Source of the DNA: Klebsormidium nitens
Lineage: Eukaryota > Streptophyta > Klebsormidiophyceae > Klebsormidiales > Klebsormidiaceae
DNA: 64,000 bases
Direction of reading: 5' to 3'
NCBI GenBank assembly: GCA_000708835.1
Contig: DF237124.1
Coordinates: 62,001 to 126,000 of the forward strand
In this document: piece after piece, positions 1-12,003 of the stretch
Position numbering within the stretch: the stretch's first letter is position 1
Layout: every line of letters starts with the position of its first letter
Made by a program: the position numbers and the translations under genes
The notes under the pieces: model-generated
What the model was told of the DNA's origin: nothing
What the model saw: the letters and a program-made list of their open reading frames with translations, nothing else
Databases searched by the model: none

Positions 1-1458
1 TCTGGTGAGCATTGAACCATTCTATTTTCGCTTCAATACTGCACTTCTCACAGGAGGGAGGCGGAATCCAACCCTGCACTAGACGCGTTTCCTACCTGGT
101 TTTGTCCTGACTTGAGCTCTTGGTGCAGGCCCACTCCTCAGCTTGGAAGGGACCACAGGACCGTGTTGCGGAATGGTGGCATGGCCCTGCCTGGCATGCT
201 TCTTTGACTTCTCGTACCGGCTGTGTCTCTGGGTCTTACATACAATTGTGCACCCAGAGGACGGAGAAGCAAACCGCCGGGAAGAGGCCGGAGCTCTCAA
301 GCAGGAGAGTTGAGTACTGCAGTCCAAAAGTGCACAACTGGCAGTGGCAGCCATGGGGAAACTTTAGCTGGACCGCTAGCTAGAGAATGGTCACAAACGC
401 GACGATGAAAATCGGAGGGCTTCGCTGTCTTGACTTTCACAAATGGTGACCAGCCTGCTGGAACATGAATCATGATGGTCATGATGGAGGAGAAGCTGGC
501 TGCTGTGCTCTTCTCTGAAGACTAGTCCTACAGCCTTCACACTTTGAACACGCCTGAATCAATGCTGTTGCTGGACACGTCAGGATGCGCGTTGAACCGT
601 CCATTCTGGATATCTTGACTTATCGACGGTCAACATCTGAAACAGATATCTTGAACTCCGTATCCACCATGGCCGGGAAGTGCTCCAGCTACAGAAAGCC
701 TGGCCCGGAGGGCAGTCAACCTAGGAGCTGGCCGGATGTTAGAATTTGACGTCATGCAGAGACGTTGTGATGGGCAAACGAAAGCTCTTTAGCCTTGGCC
801 CTAGCTGGAGGATAATGCCATATACTTCCTAAGCTGAGAGATAGCATGGCAGGCCCGCCTAGTGGTGAGTCACAACTAGTTATAAACCCTTAGTGCAACG
901 TCACTACAGCTATCTGACCATGGCACTCGACACTAGCTAAACCTAAAGAATCGCCCATGCAAGTGATTAAATTTCTGAGAAACTTTCACCAGATGTACGT
1001 CGCATGAATGACAATTTGCGAATCAAAGCTCTTGCACAGATGCTGGTTGCATGGCTGTGTGAGATGCGTTGTTTGCAAAAGGCTGCGTACCTTGTACTTC
1101 GTCCATGTGTAGAGCGGACAGATGATTGATGATCTAATTTCAACTTGAAGTAACAGCTTAGGAGTCCGCAGCTGTGACCTTTACTCTTACTTTTGGCATG
1201 CAACCCTTTCCGTGCTTTCCACGGACCTGAGAATCGAGTGCGAACACAAGTCGCTCTTGCCACTTGAAAGAGGACAACGAACGTGGGTGATTATCAGGAG
1301 ATGGGTATGCAAACGTTTGGATGGCAAAGATCACCATAGTGCGAGCGTGTATTGTTGCGTGAGCCTGTTGGTACCATAATGATTGTCAGACGTAAGATTA
1401 TTAGCATTTTCCACCGCCTGAAGCATTCAGTCAACTTCCTTCGCTTCAGCACACAAAA
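1..1458. other. Intergenic / 3' flank, no gene recognised
   Basis: No open frame here carries a recognisable domain, and none links by good splice sites to a neighbour. The open frames on both strands are short (under 100 codons) and overlap each other in conflicting frames, as expected by chance. The right end is the 3' flank of the auxilin-like gene, whose stop codon is at 1459-1461 on the minus strand. One TGACGTCA octamer lies at 747-754. A gene whose body lies left of the window could have a terminal exon here, but I see nothing that supports it. Confidence 0.4.
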
Positions 1459-4400
1459 CTAGAAGAGCTCGGTGCTGTTGAACTTGTTGTATGCTTCCTG
1501 CAAAGCAGTAAAGAAGGGCTGCAGTCAAAAATTGCTGACAGAGATTACCAAAACCCGATAAAGCACCCCGAAAAGAATGTCAGGACAATCCATCACAATC
1601 CCCGGTAATATTTTGATTGAACGACAATTGACAGCAGACTTGAGAATGGAGATCAAATTGCTGCCAGTCCCTCGCCACGAACTCAGGGTTGCCTCGCACA
1701 TGAAAGCAACAACTTACCTTCAGCAGATCGAACACTTTGCCCGCAATATACTTCTGCTTGACGGTGGCCCCCTTCTGCTGGACCTTGTCCGGGTGCACCC
1801 TGAGAATCGCCTTTTGGTAGACCTTCTTCACAGAATTCCCCCTGGAGGCGAGGACAGAAAAGAGTGTGAAAAAGGTAGATTGCAGCCCTCCAATAGAAGT
1901 GACGATGAGCTGATGCACTTCTCGTAATGTGCTTGACAACTCTCCTTGTGAGATCAGCGACAGAGGCTTTCAGAGGATACATGGGCCACACTGTGCCAAA
2001 CTGGCGCCAAAACCCAAAATGGACAAATACGGAGGATGGTACGAAAGATGCTTACGTGATGAGGTCGCTCATCTGCACCGGGGCCCACTCGCACTCGGGC
2101 CACAGCACCTGCAACAAGCAGAACCTCAGTATCATGCGATACATCCCTTACTGGATTGAGGATCAGATCCTTGGTGACCAATTCACACGTCAACCAACGC
2201 AGACTGTTTCTACATGTCCTTCTTGCCAACGCACTCCAGCGAGAATGCCGACAAACTTCGAACACTGAAACGTCGACAGCTTTGCATGCATGTTGCGGCG
2301 CTGTCAGTGTACAACCTTCCGTTTGCTAAACGGTGCGTTCAACATCACTTACAAATTGGAGCGTCGACAGAAGCGCTCGCAAGTTGCCCTCCTTTCCTGA
2401 GGCCCACTGTTTGATGTAGCCGCCGTAAAGCTCGTCGCATTTCTGCAAGACATGAAACGATGGTCAAAAACCATGAACAGAGGATACATTCCTTTTTGCT
2501 GCCAGCTAACCCATGCTTGGCAGCTACATTACAACTACTATGGTCAACGAGAGTTGGCTGACGTGGTGCACGGTCCGGTAACAGAAGGACGGGTTCCTTC
2601 TAATGATGATCACGACTCTATACGGAAGATATCTGCACGGATGCAAAGAAGTAGAAGATGCTCACGTGACGTTCGTCGGCCTCCGAGGCTTGCTTGTCGT
2701 CGACCTCCTGTTTCGCACGAAGCGCTGCGTCCTGTTGGAAAGGAAGAGAAGGGGTTTTTAGTGGACCGAACGCGAGCAACAGCCAGCGTTCAGCGTCTCG
2801 CGTGTTCCTAAATTGAGACAATCTCTGCATTTGCTGCCTGTGGCGCACGCAGATGGCTCAGGATCACCCAAAACAGAGCTTGAAAATCAAGAACGGCACA
2901 AAACGCAAAGGACGTAGTTTCAAAGCTGCAAACACAATCAAGGTGTTTCCAGATGAAAAAAGAAATTAAGTCGGGCATAACGACAGACGAAGATGTCACC
3001 AGCCCTCAGGCCGCGCCTTTCCCGCATTTCTGCCATGCTGCTTCAAGCCCCAAATCTTTGCAGAAACAACACTCGTGCAACAAGCCTTTCTTGTCTCAGA
3101 TCGACCGCTCGCTCTTCTCCAAGCTCGAAAACTGCATGATCAAACATCGCTTGTGCACAGCCCTTCCAAAACTCTGACTCACCGCCCGCTCCTTGAGGCG
3201 CTCGGCCTTGGCAATCTTGGCCTTGCGCCGCTCCTCGCTGTCCCCGGCCTCGATGCCGGCGTCGGCCTCGGGGTCCGCCACGCCAAACGCGGAACCCCAG
3301 TCGGGAGTCTGCAAGCCGCTTAAGTCGTTTGCGGAACGCGAGCTTGGCTTCTGCTTGCTGCCAGCAAGGTCGTCCGTTGCCGAAGCTGCGGGGAAAGGAG
3401 AAAATCCTGAGCGCTTGCGGGTTAATGTTGACCTCGCACCAGAAAGCAGATTGATCTCCGCTTGCGCCTTTTGCGGAAGTTGTGATCCAAAGAATTCGGA
3501 GCTTTCAGCGCTTGCGAAGTTCGTATAAAATGAACGGAAACAGAGCGCGGCTTTTTGCTTGCTGCAGGCGAGGGAACAAGGCAGGCGATACTTCTGTTTG
3601 ACGATCGATGGCTAAAAAGGAAAAAAAATTCCGCGGAATGATCCGTCGCCGAAGCTGAGGGAGAGAACCGACAACGCCAACTAGGGAGGCGCCTGTTGCA
3701 GAAGATCCAGCCTGTTGCGGAAGATCCAGCGGCTAGAAGTCAATGTGTACAGTTCAAATTCACTGGAACACAGGTCAACTACGTACCCGCCATCATGTCT
3801 AAAGTATCCGCATTTGCAATTCGCCGGCAAGTCGAAGACATGTCACGCACGGCCTCAAGGTCAGCAGCATGCAGTCGGCTCCTCTCAAAACCATTCTCTG
3901 ATTCAAGAGCACTTCGATATGCAGAAGACATCGGCTAAGTTGCTTGCTTCCTGTGCATGATGCACCTTAAGAAATCCGGATTTCACGCAAAAACTTACTT
4001 CTTCTGCTCCCCGTCCCAAACAAGTCCTCGACGGACGAGTACGACTTGGGAGCATCCTGGCTGCTGTGCATGAGGTCAGGCTGCACCAGAAGAGCAAGGT
4101 AAGCTCCCATAAGAGGGCAGATCTCAGTATAAGAACACAACCGTTCGCGACAGGGCTCGAAAACGACACCAGCTTGGATACAGTCCAGCTTGGACTAGAC
4201 GTCTTGCATGACACACACGACAGATAGCGAGCGAACGTTCGCCCCAGAGAAAAAACCTTGGCTTCTCCACTGCAGTCTACTAGAGAACCAGGACTCACCT
4301 CTGCGGGTTTACTGGAACGCCTCGGGGGGGCGCTAAAGAAGTCAGCCGTCTGCGATTGCGGCTGAGGTGCAGGCTTTGCTGCCGGTCGGGGGGGCGCGTT

Positions 4401-7400
4401 GTTGGACGGCCGCCGCTCCCGTGCCGGCGGCTCCGAGCTGGCACTCGACTTTGCTTGCTCCCGCTCCTCGCGCTGCTTGCGCTCGTAGGCAGCCTTGTGT
4501 CGGGCCTGGACAGAGATACCATCCGTTTCGGTCCTGGATCTCTTCTGCCGAGCCTGGACAGAGATACCGTCCATTTAGACCAAAAATGTCTTTGTGGGGG
4601 GCCTAGACAGGGGAGCCATCGGTTAGGCAACACATGTCCCTTCTTCTCTTAGTCCAGGAAGGCGACCTAAGGAAATTCGGCGTGTCTTTTCTAGGAGCCC
4701 TAATCTGCCGTCAATAATGTTTCAATAAATCCCGTCATTATTGTATGCATTTACGCGTATGCTTTGACAGCAATAGCATCAACCCTAACCCCTGAATTCT
4801 TCCAGCCAGTCACTGGACCGCAGCAGCGACACCGTAAGAGTCGATTGACGGTGTATTTGGGCAGGAGGGCTTCAGGCTTTTGAGGGTTGCTTGTTGGGAG
4901 GGGATGCAAACACCTTTCTATGGCCGACTTGATCCTGACAATTCCAAGGCTCCAGATTCCAAGTCAGGAACACATGAAGGGCGGAGCTGCGATTAGCCGG
5001 ATAAGACCTTCCTCGAAGCTGGCAGCTCAGCGTCTGATTGACAGCGTAGCATACAAAAAGGCCCCCAAACCCATCAATTCGAGGACCTTACCTGCGCACG
5101 CTCCAGCGCAGCCGCCATGGCCGCTGCCGAGGCAGACGCCGCGCTCGCGGCCCCCTTGGTGTCCGGATCCTCAAACGTCGGCGTGCTCTCTCCTGACTGC
5201 GTCCGTGGCGTCCCCTGGTTCGACTTGTCCCCGTCCGAGCTCCGCGCGCTGTTTGAGGACCGCGAAAACCCGCTGAAGAAGCTGCCGCTGCCCTGCGACT
5301 GCGGCGGGGGGGTGGAGGTGCTCCGAGGGGCGGACGCAGAGCGCTGGGGGTCAGCGGCGGGGAACGGCGAAGCGCGGCTCTGAGAGGCGGCCTGCTGGGC
5401 CTGCAATGAAGAATTGTAATGAGAGGGGACCGAGATTGGGAAAAGGGTCTCTGTCTCCAGCTTGGTAACCCGCTTGTCTCGAGCACGCAGACTGGTATGG
5501 GACGAGTAAGGTCGCTAAGCTGATGCCCATACCAGTAAGGTCGCTAAGCTGATGACGCACAGGGCTTGGGCCTTCCGGAAATGCATCCTTGACGACTCTT
5601 GCATGCGAGGAGATGACGGAATTCATTCTGCAGAGACATAGCTAAGGGGCCTGATTCCTTCTGTTAGACTGTACTGGGTATTACACAGTGACTGACCAGC
5701 ATAGACAAACTTATCGTTACAGAAGCGATGCTGCTTTGCACTGTGATTTTTGAGCAACGTACCATCTTCCGAATCTGCATCACAAGCAGCTCGGATTACC
5801 GACTCAACGACTCGTACCTCTTTGTATGAGGGGGGTGGGGGCTGCGAGCGGCGGGACTCAAACGAGGGCCGCCGTTCTTCTCCTGGCTTGCTGGGGGGCA
5901 TGCGCAGCGGCGGGGGCGCCTTGGTCGGCTTCGTTCTCAGGACAATCTGATCAACAGTCAGGAACTGAGGCCCCGCACTGACTGGCGCAACGGGGACACT
6001 TTGAGCTGAAGACTCCTCTTTCCTTGAGGGCTCCGTCTTATTAGCCGACCTGCAGTCGATGAAGGGACGGGCTCAGATGGCGCTCTCTGATGTCAGGACA
6101 ACCAGTGAAGCATATTCTGGATCGCGGTGGTGCGGGCATGCAGCTGCTCGGCACAGGCCGTTGATTCTAACACTCTACCTAATCTTGCAGCAGTCCTGCA
6201 TCCTCGATTCCCTCCCGCTCGACTTTAATGGCTATATCCGCATATCATATGGGAGAGGAAAAGCCCAAACAACATTACGACTGCATCATCAGCCGGCCTT
6301 CTGACTTCAGCATACAGTGAGAAGCAGGCAATCAGAACACAACAACATGCACGACCTTGGCAAAGTCAATGGAGCGCGCATACCTTGCCGCGTTACTGAC
6401 TGGAGCCACTTTCGGTACATCTGCAGCTTTAGCCGGAGCAGTGTCCGCAGGTTTCGCGGCCCGTCCCTCATTTGCACCGGACCGGTTTTGGCTGCTGACG
6501 GGCTTAGTCGCTGCCGGAACTGGCGCCGGCATGCCCCAGTCATCGAAGGCGGACGTCGGCGGAGCACTAGGGGCACCATTGGAAGCTGCAACCCCTGGAA
6601 ACCCTCCGAACGGATCCGAGGTGGAGGACGCAAAATCGTCCAGAGGATCTGAGTCACCGTACAGATCTGGGACCTTGGGCGCGGTGCTCGCTTTTGCAGA
6701 GGGCCTGCCAACAAGCAGGGCTCAGATTGTCATTTGACAGGCTCGATCCAGTCAATGTCCGCAATGAATGCCAGGCAACTGTAGGCTGCCTTTGGAGCAC
6801 AATGTCGTATGTCACAAATGAGGAGAAAGCCAAAGCCAACCAGCAAGAGGAACCAAGGACAGCAACACACCCTCTGCCAGCTTTAGCTGCGCTCTCCTCC
6901 TTAAGTGCCAAACTCAAATCGCACGTTGCCCGGACCACACCTTGAATTGGCCGGCAGCTGACAATCTAACAGATGACCAACTCTCCTGGTGAGGCAGTCC
7001 CATGTGTCATTGATCTACCATCAAGTTAAGAGAGAACCGCTCAAGAATCTGCTTGAATGACCAGGTGGGGACTAGCAAGTCCTGTCCTTGGAACACTTGA
7101 GGTACTCTGTTGTGACCAGAATGCATGTCACCTCCAATCAAGATCACGACGAGCGAAAAGCTGTTAATGCGGTCCACATAGTGTCATTTTGAGCCGACAT
7201 GAATGCAAAAAGACCAGCATAGACACTACCTATACATCAAGCAACCCTAATTTTCAGCATTTGGGAAGGGGGCACTCCATGCTCTTGCAGGATTGCAAAA
7301 CTTAATACATGTTCGGCTCGATCATGAGGCATGCAACCCAGTTCTCGACTCAGCATTCCCCACAAACAAGCATGGCAAGACATGATGAATACTAGATGGA

Positions 7401-8096
7401 TCAATCCGTGCTTTTGAAGTATTTCCAACGACTTAAGAAAAGTCTCAGGGCATCCTCTCACCTTGCAGATGGCTGCCCTGTGCCCAAACCTCCTAGAATG
7501 TCATCCTCGCCGGCAGCTGCAGACTTCTGCGGTCTCGCAGCGCGGTTCGACCTCGAGCCTCCAAGATTGCCGAGCAGATCATCCATTTTGAGTCCGGCAT
7601 TCGTGCTGCTGCTGGGTGTTCCCATCCCAAAAACATCATCACTTGGACCCTGTGCACTAGGAACCCCGCCTCCAAGGCCACCAAAGATGTCATCCTCAGC
7701 AACCGCGGCAGGCGGCTTTCCTACATCCCCGAACAATTTATCATACCCCGAGGTCTCTGTAGCCTCTGTCCGATTTGGACTAGTTGATGCACTCGCTGCT
7801 TGAGACAAATCTGCAAAGACATCCCTTGGAGGATCAAAGATGCCGGCAGTACTTGGAGCAGGAGCAGTCCCAAAGTTATCTGGGATATCCAATTTAGGGC
7901 CGGTCCCACCCCTTGTTGATCCAGAGCCACTTGGTGCAGGCCTGGTGCCAAAGGTTGATAAGCCAGGCCCTGCTCGGCCATTGCTGCTTGGATTGACTGG
8001 CTTCGCCGCACCCTGAGCCCGGCTCATGGGCGCTGCCTTCCCACTAGGCCGCAACCCAAAGTTGCTCTGCAGGATGTTGGCAAAGTCATCCCCCAT
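1459..8096 (-). CDS. Auxilin-like J-domain protein (clathrin uncoating)
   Basis: Twelve exons: 8096-7462, 6704-6384, 6049-5818, 5400-5092, 4505-4299, 4080-3999, 3385-3183, 2731-2666, 2442-2353, 2108-2056, 1841-1718, 1497-1459. They total 2361 nt, in frame throughout, giving 786 residues. The start [20 protein letters not shown] resembles the N-terminus of plant auxilin-like proteins. The long middle is disordered, rich in Ser, Pro, Ala and Gly, with DDIFGGLG- and DLFG-type short motifs of the kind that bind clathrin or adaptors. A charged segment ([15 protein letters not shown]) follows. The C-terminus has the conserved [14 protein letters not shown] and VLWPECEW stretches and a J domain with HPDK at about residues 749-752, ending [12 protein letters not shown]. 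In this family the J domain recruits Hsc70 to strip clathrin from vesicles in the cytosol. Start and end are well supported. Exon 5 has an alternative in-frame acceptor 48 nt upstream. Confidence 0.93.
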
Positions 8097-9130
8097 TTCG
8101 ATCGCTTCGTGTTCTCCTGTCAACAACAAAGTAGATACAAAGGACCCGTCTGTAACGTGCTGCCTTCTTTAGCAAACTACAGCGGCGCCCTGACCCTACC
8201 TGACCCACATGAACCGACTGGAACCCTCCACTGGCGTCACCAACTTCGCATGAACGCTGCGGAGGCTGACCAGCGCCGCTATCAATTGAATTGATGGCCT
8301 GCTCTGCAGCAGAACCCTAGCCCGCATGACCTTGCCTGCCCTCCAGGCCCCATGGGCGCCCTGCAGAGACGCCATATGCAGCCAGCCATAAGCCATGCTC
8401 CTGACAACTAGGGCGGAAACGAGCTTTTAACACCTTCAAGTGACGTACGGTCGGAGGCTTGGATCGGAGATCGATGATTGACTGGCAGGATCTGCGATGA
8501 CGTCACACGCGGCCACTGTTGTTGTTTGCCAAGTTCCAACAGGCTTGAAGGCCCGGCCCGCTTGAAGGCCAATGCAAGACGTTTGGCCGCCATTGCAACC
8601 GTGACGAGATGGTTAAAGATGGATAAGATGGAAGAATGATGTTCATATACCTATGGATTATGTAGGATGTCCTACACGTTATGGTCTCTGCTTGGTCTAT
8701 AATGTTCATGATATTCAAATATTCGAAATATGTCTCATGTCATGTTGCTCTATTGTTAGTATTAAACCGCTCAGTTTATAGAATGCCAGCCTACTAAAGT
8801 AGCCATCAGCCTCGTCGTAGGACTCATTCAAGATATTTACCCTGATGCCCAACAACACTGCAGCCGATCCATGCGGACAGGCTGCACCATGCGGACAGGC
8901 TAAGCTATATCCGCTAATTATGCCATGCATGCCGAAACTTTGATCAACAAACACCAAAAAATTGCAAATATGTGGAAAGCTGAAAGACCTAGTTCGTAAT
9001 ACAGCATGTGCTTTTCGGGGGATGCTTCGATCCTCCCGTACATAAGGGTTGCTTGCACAACGTCCCTCTGCTTCATTCGCATTCAAGGAGAAATCGTGGC
9101 AAGATGTGATAAATACAAGATACTGCTTTG
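8097..9130. other. Spacer between two minus-strand J-domain genes
   Basis: About 1 kb between the start of the auxilin-like gene and the stop of the plastid DnaJ gene, both on the minus strand. It must hold the auxilin promoter and 5' UTR and the DnaJ 3' UTR. No coding exon is recognisable. A TGACGTCA octamer lies at 8498-8505, about 400 bp upstream of the auxilin start codon. A 15-nt direct repeat (CCATGCGGACAGGCT) occurs at about 8869 and 8888. Confidence 0.5.
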
Positions 9131-11433
9131 TCAAAGGCCCATTTCCTTTTTCAAGCTTGCCAACAACTCCTCAATATCATCCCCTTTCTTCTTGTGATCC
9201 TTCTCGTTCCTCCGACCGCCTGTGCCGGGACCATCTTCTCTCTTCGAACTTTCCGGTTTCTGCTGATCCCGACTGGATTCCGTTCGCGGAGCCCCAGTGC
9301 CGTCAGCTGACGGACTGCTTTTCCGTTGTTCGGTTCGCTTTTTACTCTCCTTCTCGTCCAACCCCAACTCCTGTTCCAAGAACTCTACAAACTCCTCCCC
9401 AACTTCCTGCACAGTGCAACACACAAATCGACCTCAACCTACTCCAATTCATGGTATAAGGGGTCGACGAGATTGCTCCGCTCAACCTCGTGTTAAATCT
9501 GAACACTTCGTTTTTGGAGTTCGAGCGTCTCAGAGTTCGCAAAATGAAAGACGTATATAGACGGGTGTCTGCATAATTGTAAGACTCGCTTCCTGATTAC
9601 ATCATCATAGAAAAGCTGAAGTTTTCAGAGGTGCTTTCTAAGAACGTTCTTAGATAGTCACTCCTGTCAACATCGACATAAAATCCCATAAACCGAAAAG
9701 CGCTCATTCAGGGCAAAATAGCCCGTCGAGTCCATGCTCTACATATATCCAGATTATTTCACTTTGCAACCACGTATCCACAAATGATGGTCGATACCGA
9801 CGGGCAAAGTCGCCAGAAAAAGTGTCACTCACCGCCATCTCCTCCCAAAGACTCTTCGGCGCTTCCGACGAACCCCGGTCACTCTGCCAACCCTCCACCT
9901 CCTTTTGCAAGTCACGAAAGAAGTCCCCTGCAATGTCAATCCAAGCACAGCTGAACTTCTCAAAGAGCGAAGAATGACAGACCGTTGGGTGAATAATAGC
10001 AGTTTGGTATCCTACAGAGCTGCAAACCAGCATCAAACGGCAGCTTCACAACACTTGGACCCGCCGGACTCCAAGCGTTTCAAAGCGAGACGCACAGGAC
10101 GACAAAGCCTATGGGAGGAACAACTGAGCAGCAGCCCTGCCTGTGCGTCGCCCGAGCTGAATGACGTCTTCTGAAACGTCTCGGAAGAGATCCCCTGCAG
10201 GGAGCGCAGCGCGTGCAACTCAGCTGCCAATACAGACAAGAATCTTTCACAATTCTAAAACAACAACTCTGAGAAGCTAACAAAAAGCTAGGAACAGTGC
10301 ATCATGCCCTGCGCTTACAAGTCAGCTCACCAAGCCCGTAGAACTCTTCTTCCTCTTGCTTGCCCCCCGTTGTCCTCTTCTTTTTGTATCCGAAGGGGTC
10401 AAGTGGATCCCAATCTGTAGCGCCCCCGCTGGGGAAGCCCCAAGCGCCGCCCCGTAACTCAGAATCGTACTGGGACCGGCTCTTCGAATCAGACAAAGTG
10501 GTGTACGCTTGCTTGATTTTCACAAACACCGCCTCGGCATTTTTCTGCGGGCCACAGGAAGGGGGAAAATGTTACACCTTGCAACTTCCTTTTGAGATGG
10601 CAGTCAGGAAAGTGCCCTACTTACAGAAGTGGATTGGCAATGAAGACCAATTGGCCAGGATCTGAAGGAGTTCTTGCAAGTCCAACCTTGTTACAGGTTT
10701 ATGAACGCAGTGCGAAGCAAAAGAAACTGTCCACTCTTCCTGCCCCAAGATACCGATTAGCAATTAAGAACCTTTCCTTCTTAACTTGAGGCCACCACCA
10801 CCCTTTGAAGAGGGGCTGAAGGAGATGGGGCGAGGAAACTTGGAAACTTTGGAATATAAGAAAGACACGCACCTCCTTGTTTACATCTGGATGGTACTTC
10901 AGTGCCATCCGGCGGTACGCTTTCTTTATCTCTTTGTCATCTGCACTCTCAGGAACCCCCAGAAGTTCATAGTAACTTTTCCCATCGCTGTCCCGGGCCG
11001 CAGCATGAACACGCCAATTTCTCCGTCGCCCCCCTGGATCGATGCTGGCATTCTTCCGTAACAGAGGCCCCCGGCCTTGTCCTCTTCTCCGCAAAGAGAG
11101 CCCCCCCTTCAGATCAATCGGCACCAGCGATTCAAGATTGCTCAAACGGCTGCGAGCTGGACACCTTCTCAACCCACTTGAGGCGAAGTGTCCACAAGTA
11201 GAAGGGGTACCTTCGAGAAGGGGAGCAGCAGAGCAACTCTGAGGAAAGCCTGAGTGGACCCCCCCCCTCAACTTGTCATCGGCTTGCAGTCCTGCATGCA
11301 GGGTAGCTGTTGAAAGCCGGCGCCCTGCTGTCTGTGCCGGGGTGACCCGCCCGGTCCGCTGATAGTGAGGGCACGCTACTGTGGTTGCTAAAGCTGCCCC
11401 GGCTTCCCAAATAAGTGCTGCTGTGCACCCCAT
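9131..11433 (-). CDS. Plastid-type DnaJ (J-domain) protein
   Basis: Five exons: 11433-10873, 10544-10331, 10194-10141, 9927-9833, 9406-9131; 1200 nt in frame, 399 residues. The first about 145 residues are rich in Ala, Ser, Arg and Leu with few acidic residues, like a chloroplast transit peptide. The J domain starts near [20 protein letters not shown], has HPD at about 181-183, and ends in the next exon at [12 protein letters not shown]. Downstream come [44 protein letters not shown] and a charged C-terminus ending KKEMGL. This layout matches plant plastid DnaJ proteins with a conserved [14 protein letters not shown] tail. The role is probably Hsp70 co-chaperone in the stroma. The start is the first ATG of an open frame that extends upstream; a further 5' exon is possible. 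Exon 3 needs a GC donor (CAG|GCAGGG) and could be skipped without a frameshift, giving 381 residues. Confidence 0.85.
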
Positions 11434-12003
11434 CCAAGCAACGGTTGCAAGCCCTGAAGCTGACGATCTGCAACTCCCTGATGGTGCGTACTCCACCTTC
11501 TGAGGGAGGTGGCCTCCTGTCCTGCGCTGCAACGCCTCCTCATTTGAACTTGAAGAGCTCTGGAGTCTAGAGTCTAGACCACTAGTACAGGTAGGTAGAG
11601 CAGCTCTGCGTTAACCTTTGGGTTATGTCAGTCAGGCAATTTTGAGAAATAGACTCAAGAGTCCTCATTTACAGGGTCACAGCCACAAGGTTAACGGTGA
11701 CCATGGGCTGATCATGTCAGCGAGGCGAACTTGAAAGCCTCACCTCAGGCTCAGGCTCAGGGGGTCGAGGAGAAAGTGAGAGCTGTCAAAAGTCGGGGGC
11801 GCTTCTGCTGGTGACAAACACCACGTATCAGACAAACACAACCCAGGCCCAGGGTCTTGCATCAGTAGAGGGTTTTGGGTTAAACGATCATTTACCACGT
11901 GATACCTGCAATATCTTTGTTGACTTTGTGTTGGGCAAGGTGGTATGCGTGGCCCGGCTTGACGCCCTAACGGCTGGACTTGTTTGATTATGTAGGAAGC
12001 AAG
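11434..12003. promoter_or_regulatory. Divergent intergenic region, DnaJ / mL41
   Basis: A 570-bp gap separates the presumed start codon of the minus-strand DnaJ gene from that of the plus-strand mL41 gene, so both promoters and 5' UTRs must share it. The DnaJ open frame continues upstream to about 11532 without an ATG, so part may be 5' coding or UTR sequence. I see no strong TATA box. A minus-strand open frame across 11740-12243 overlaps the mL41 first exon antisense and has no recognisable domain. Confidence 0.45.

Noticed and set aside
1459-11433. A functional J-domain gene cluster made by tandem duplication
   Set aside because: The auxilin-like and plastid DnaJ proteins share only the generic HPD-containing J domain, placed C-terminally in one and centrally in the other; adjacency is most likely chance.
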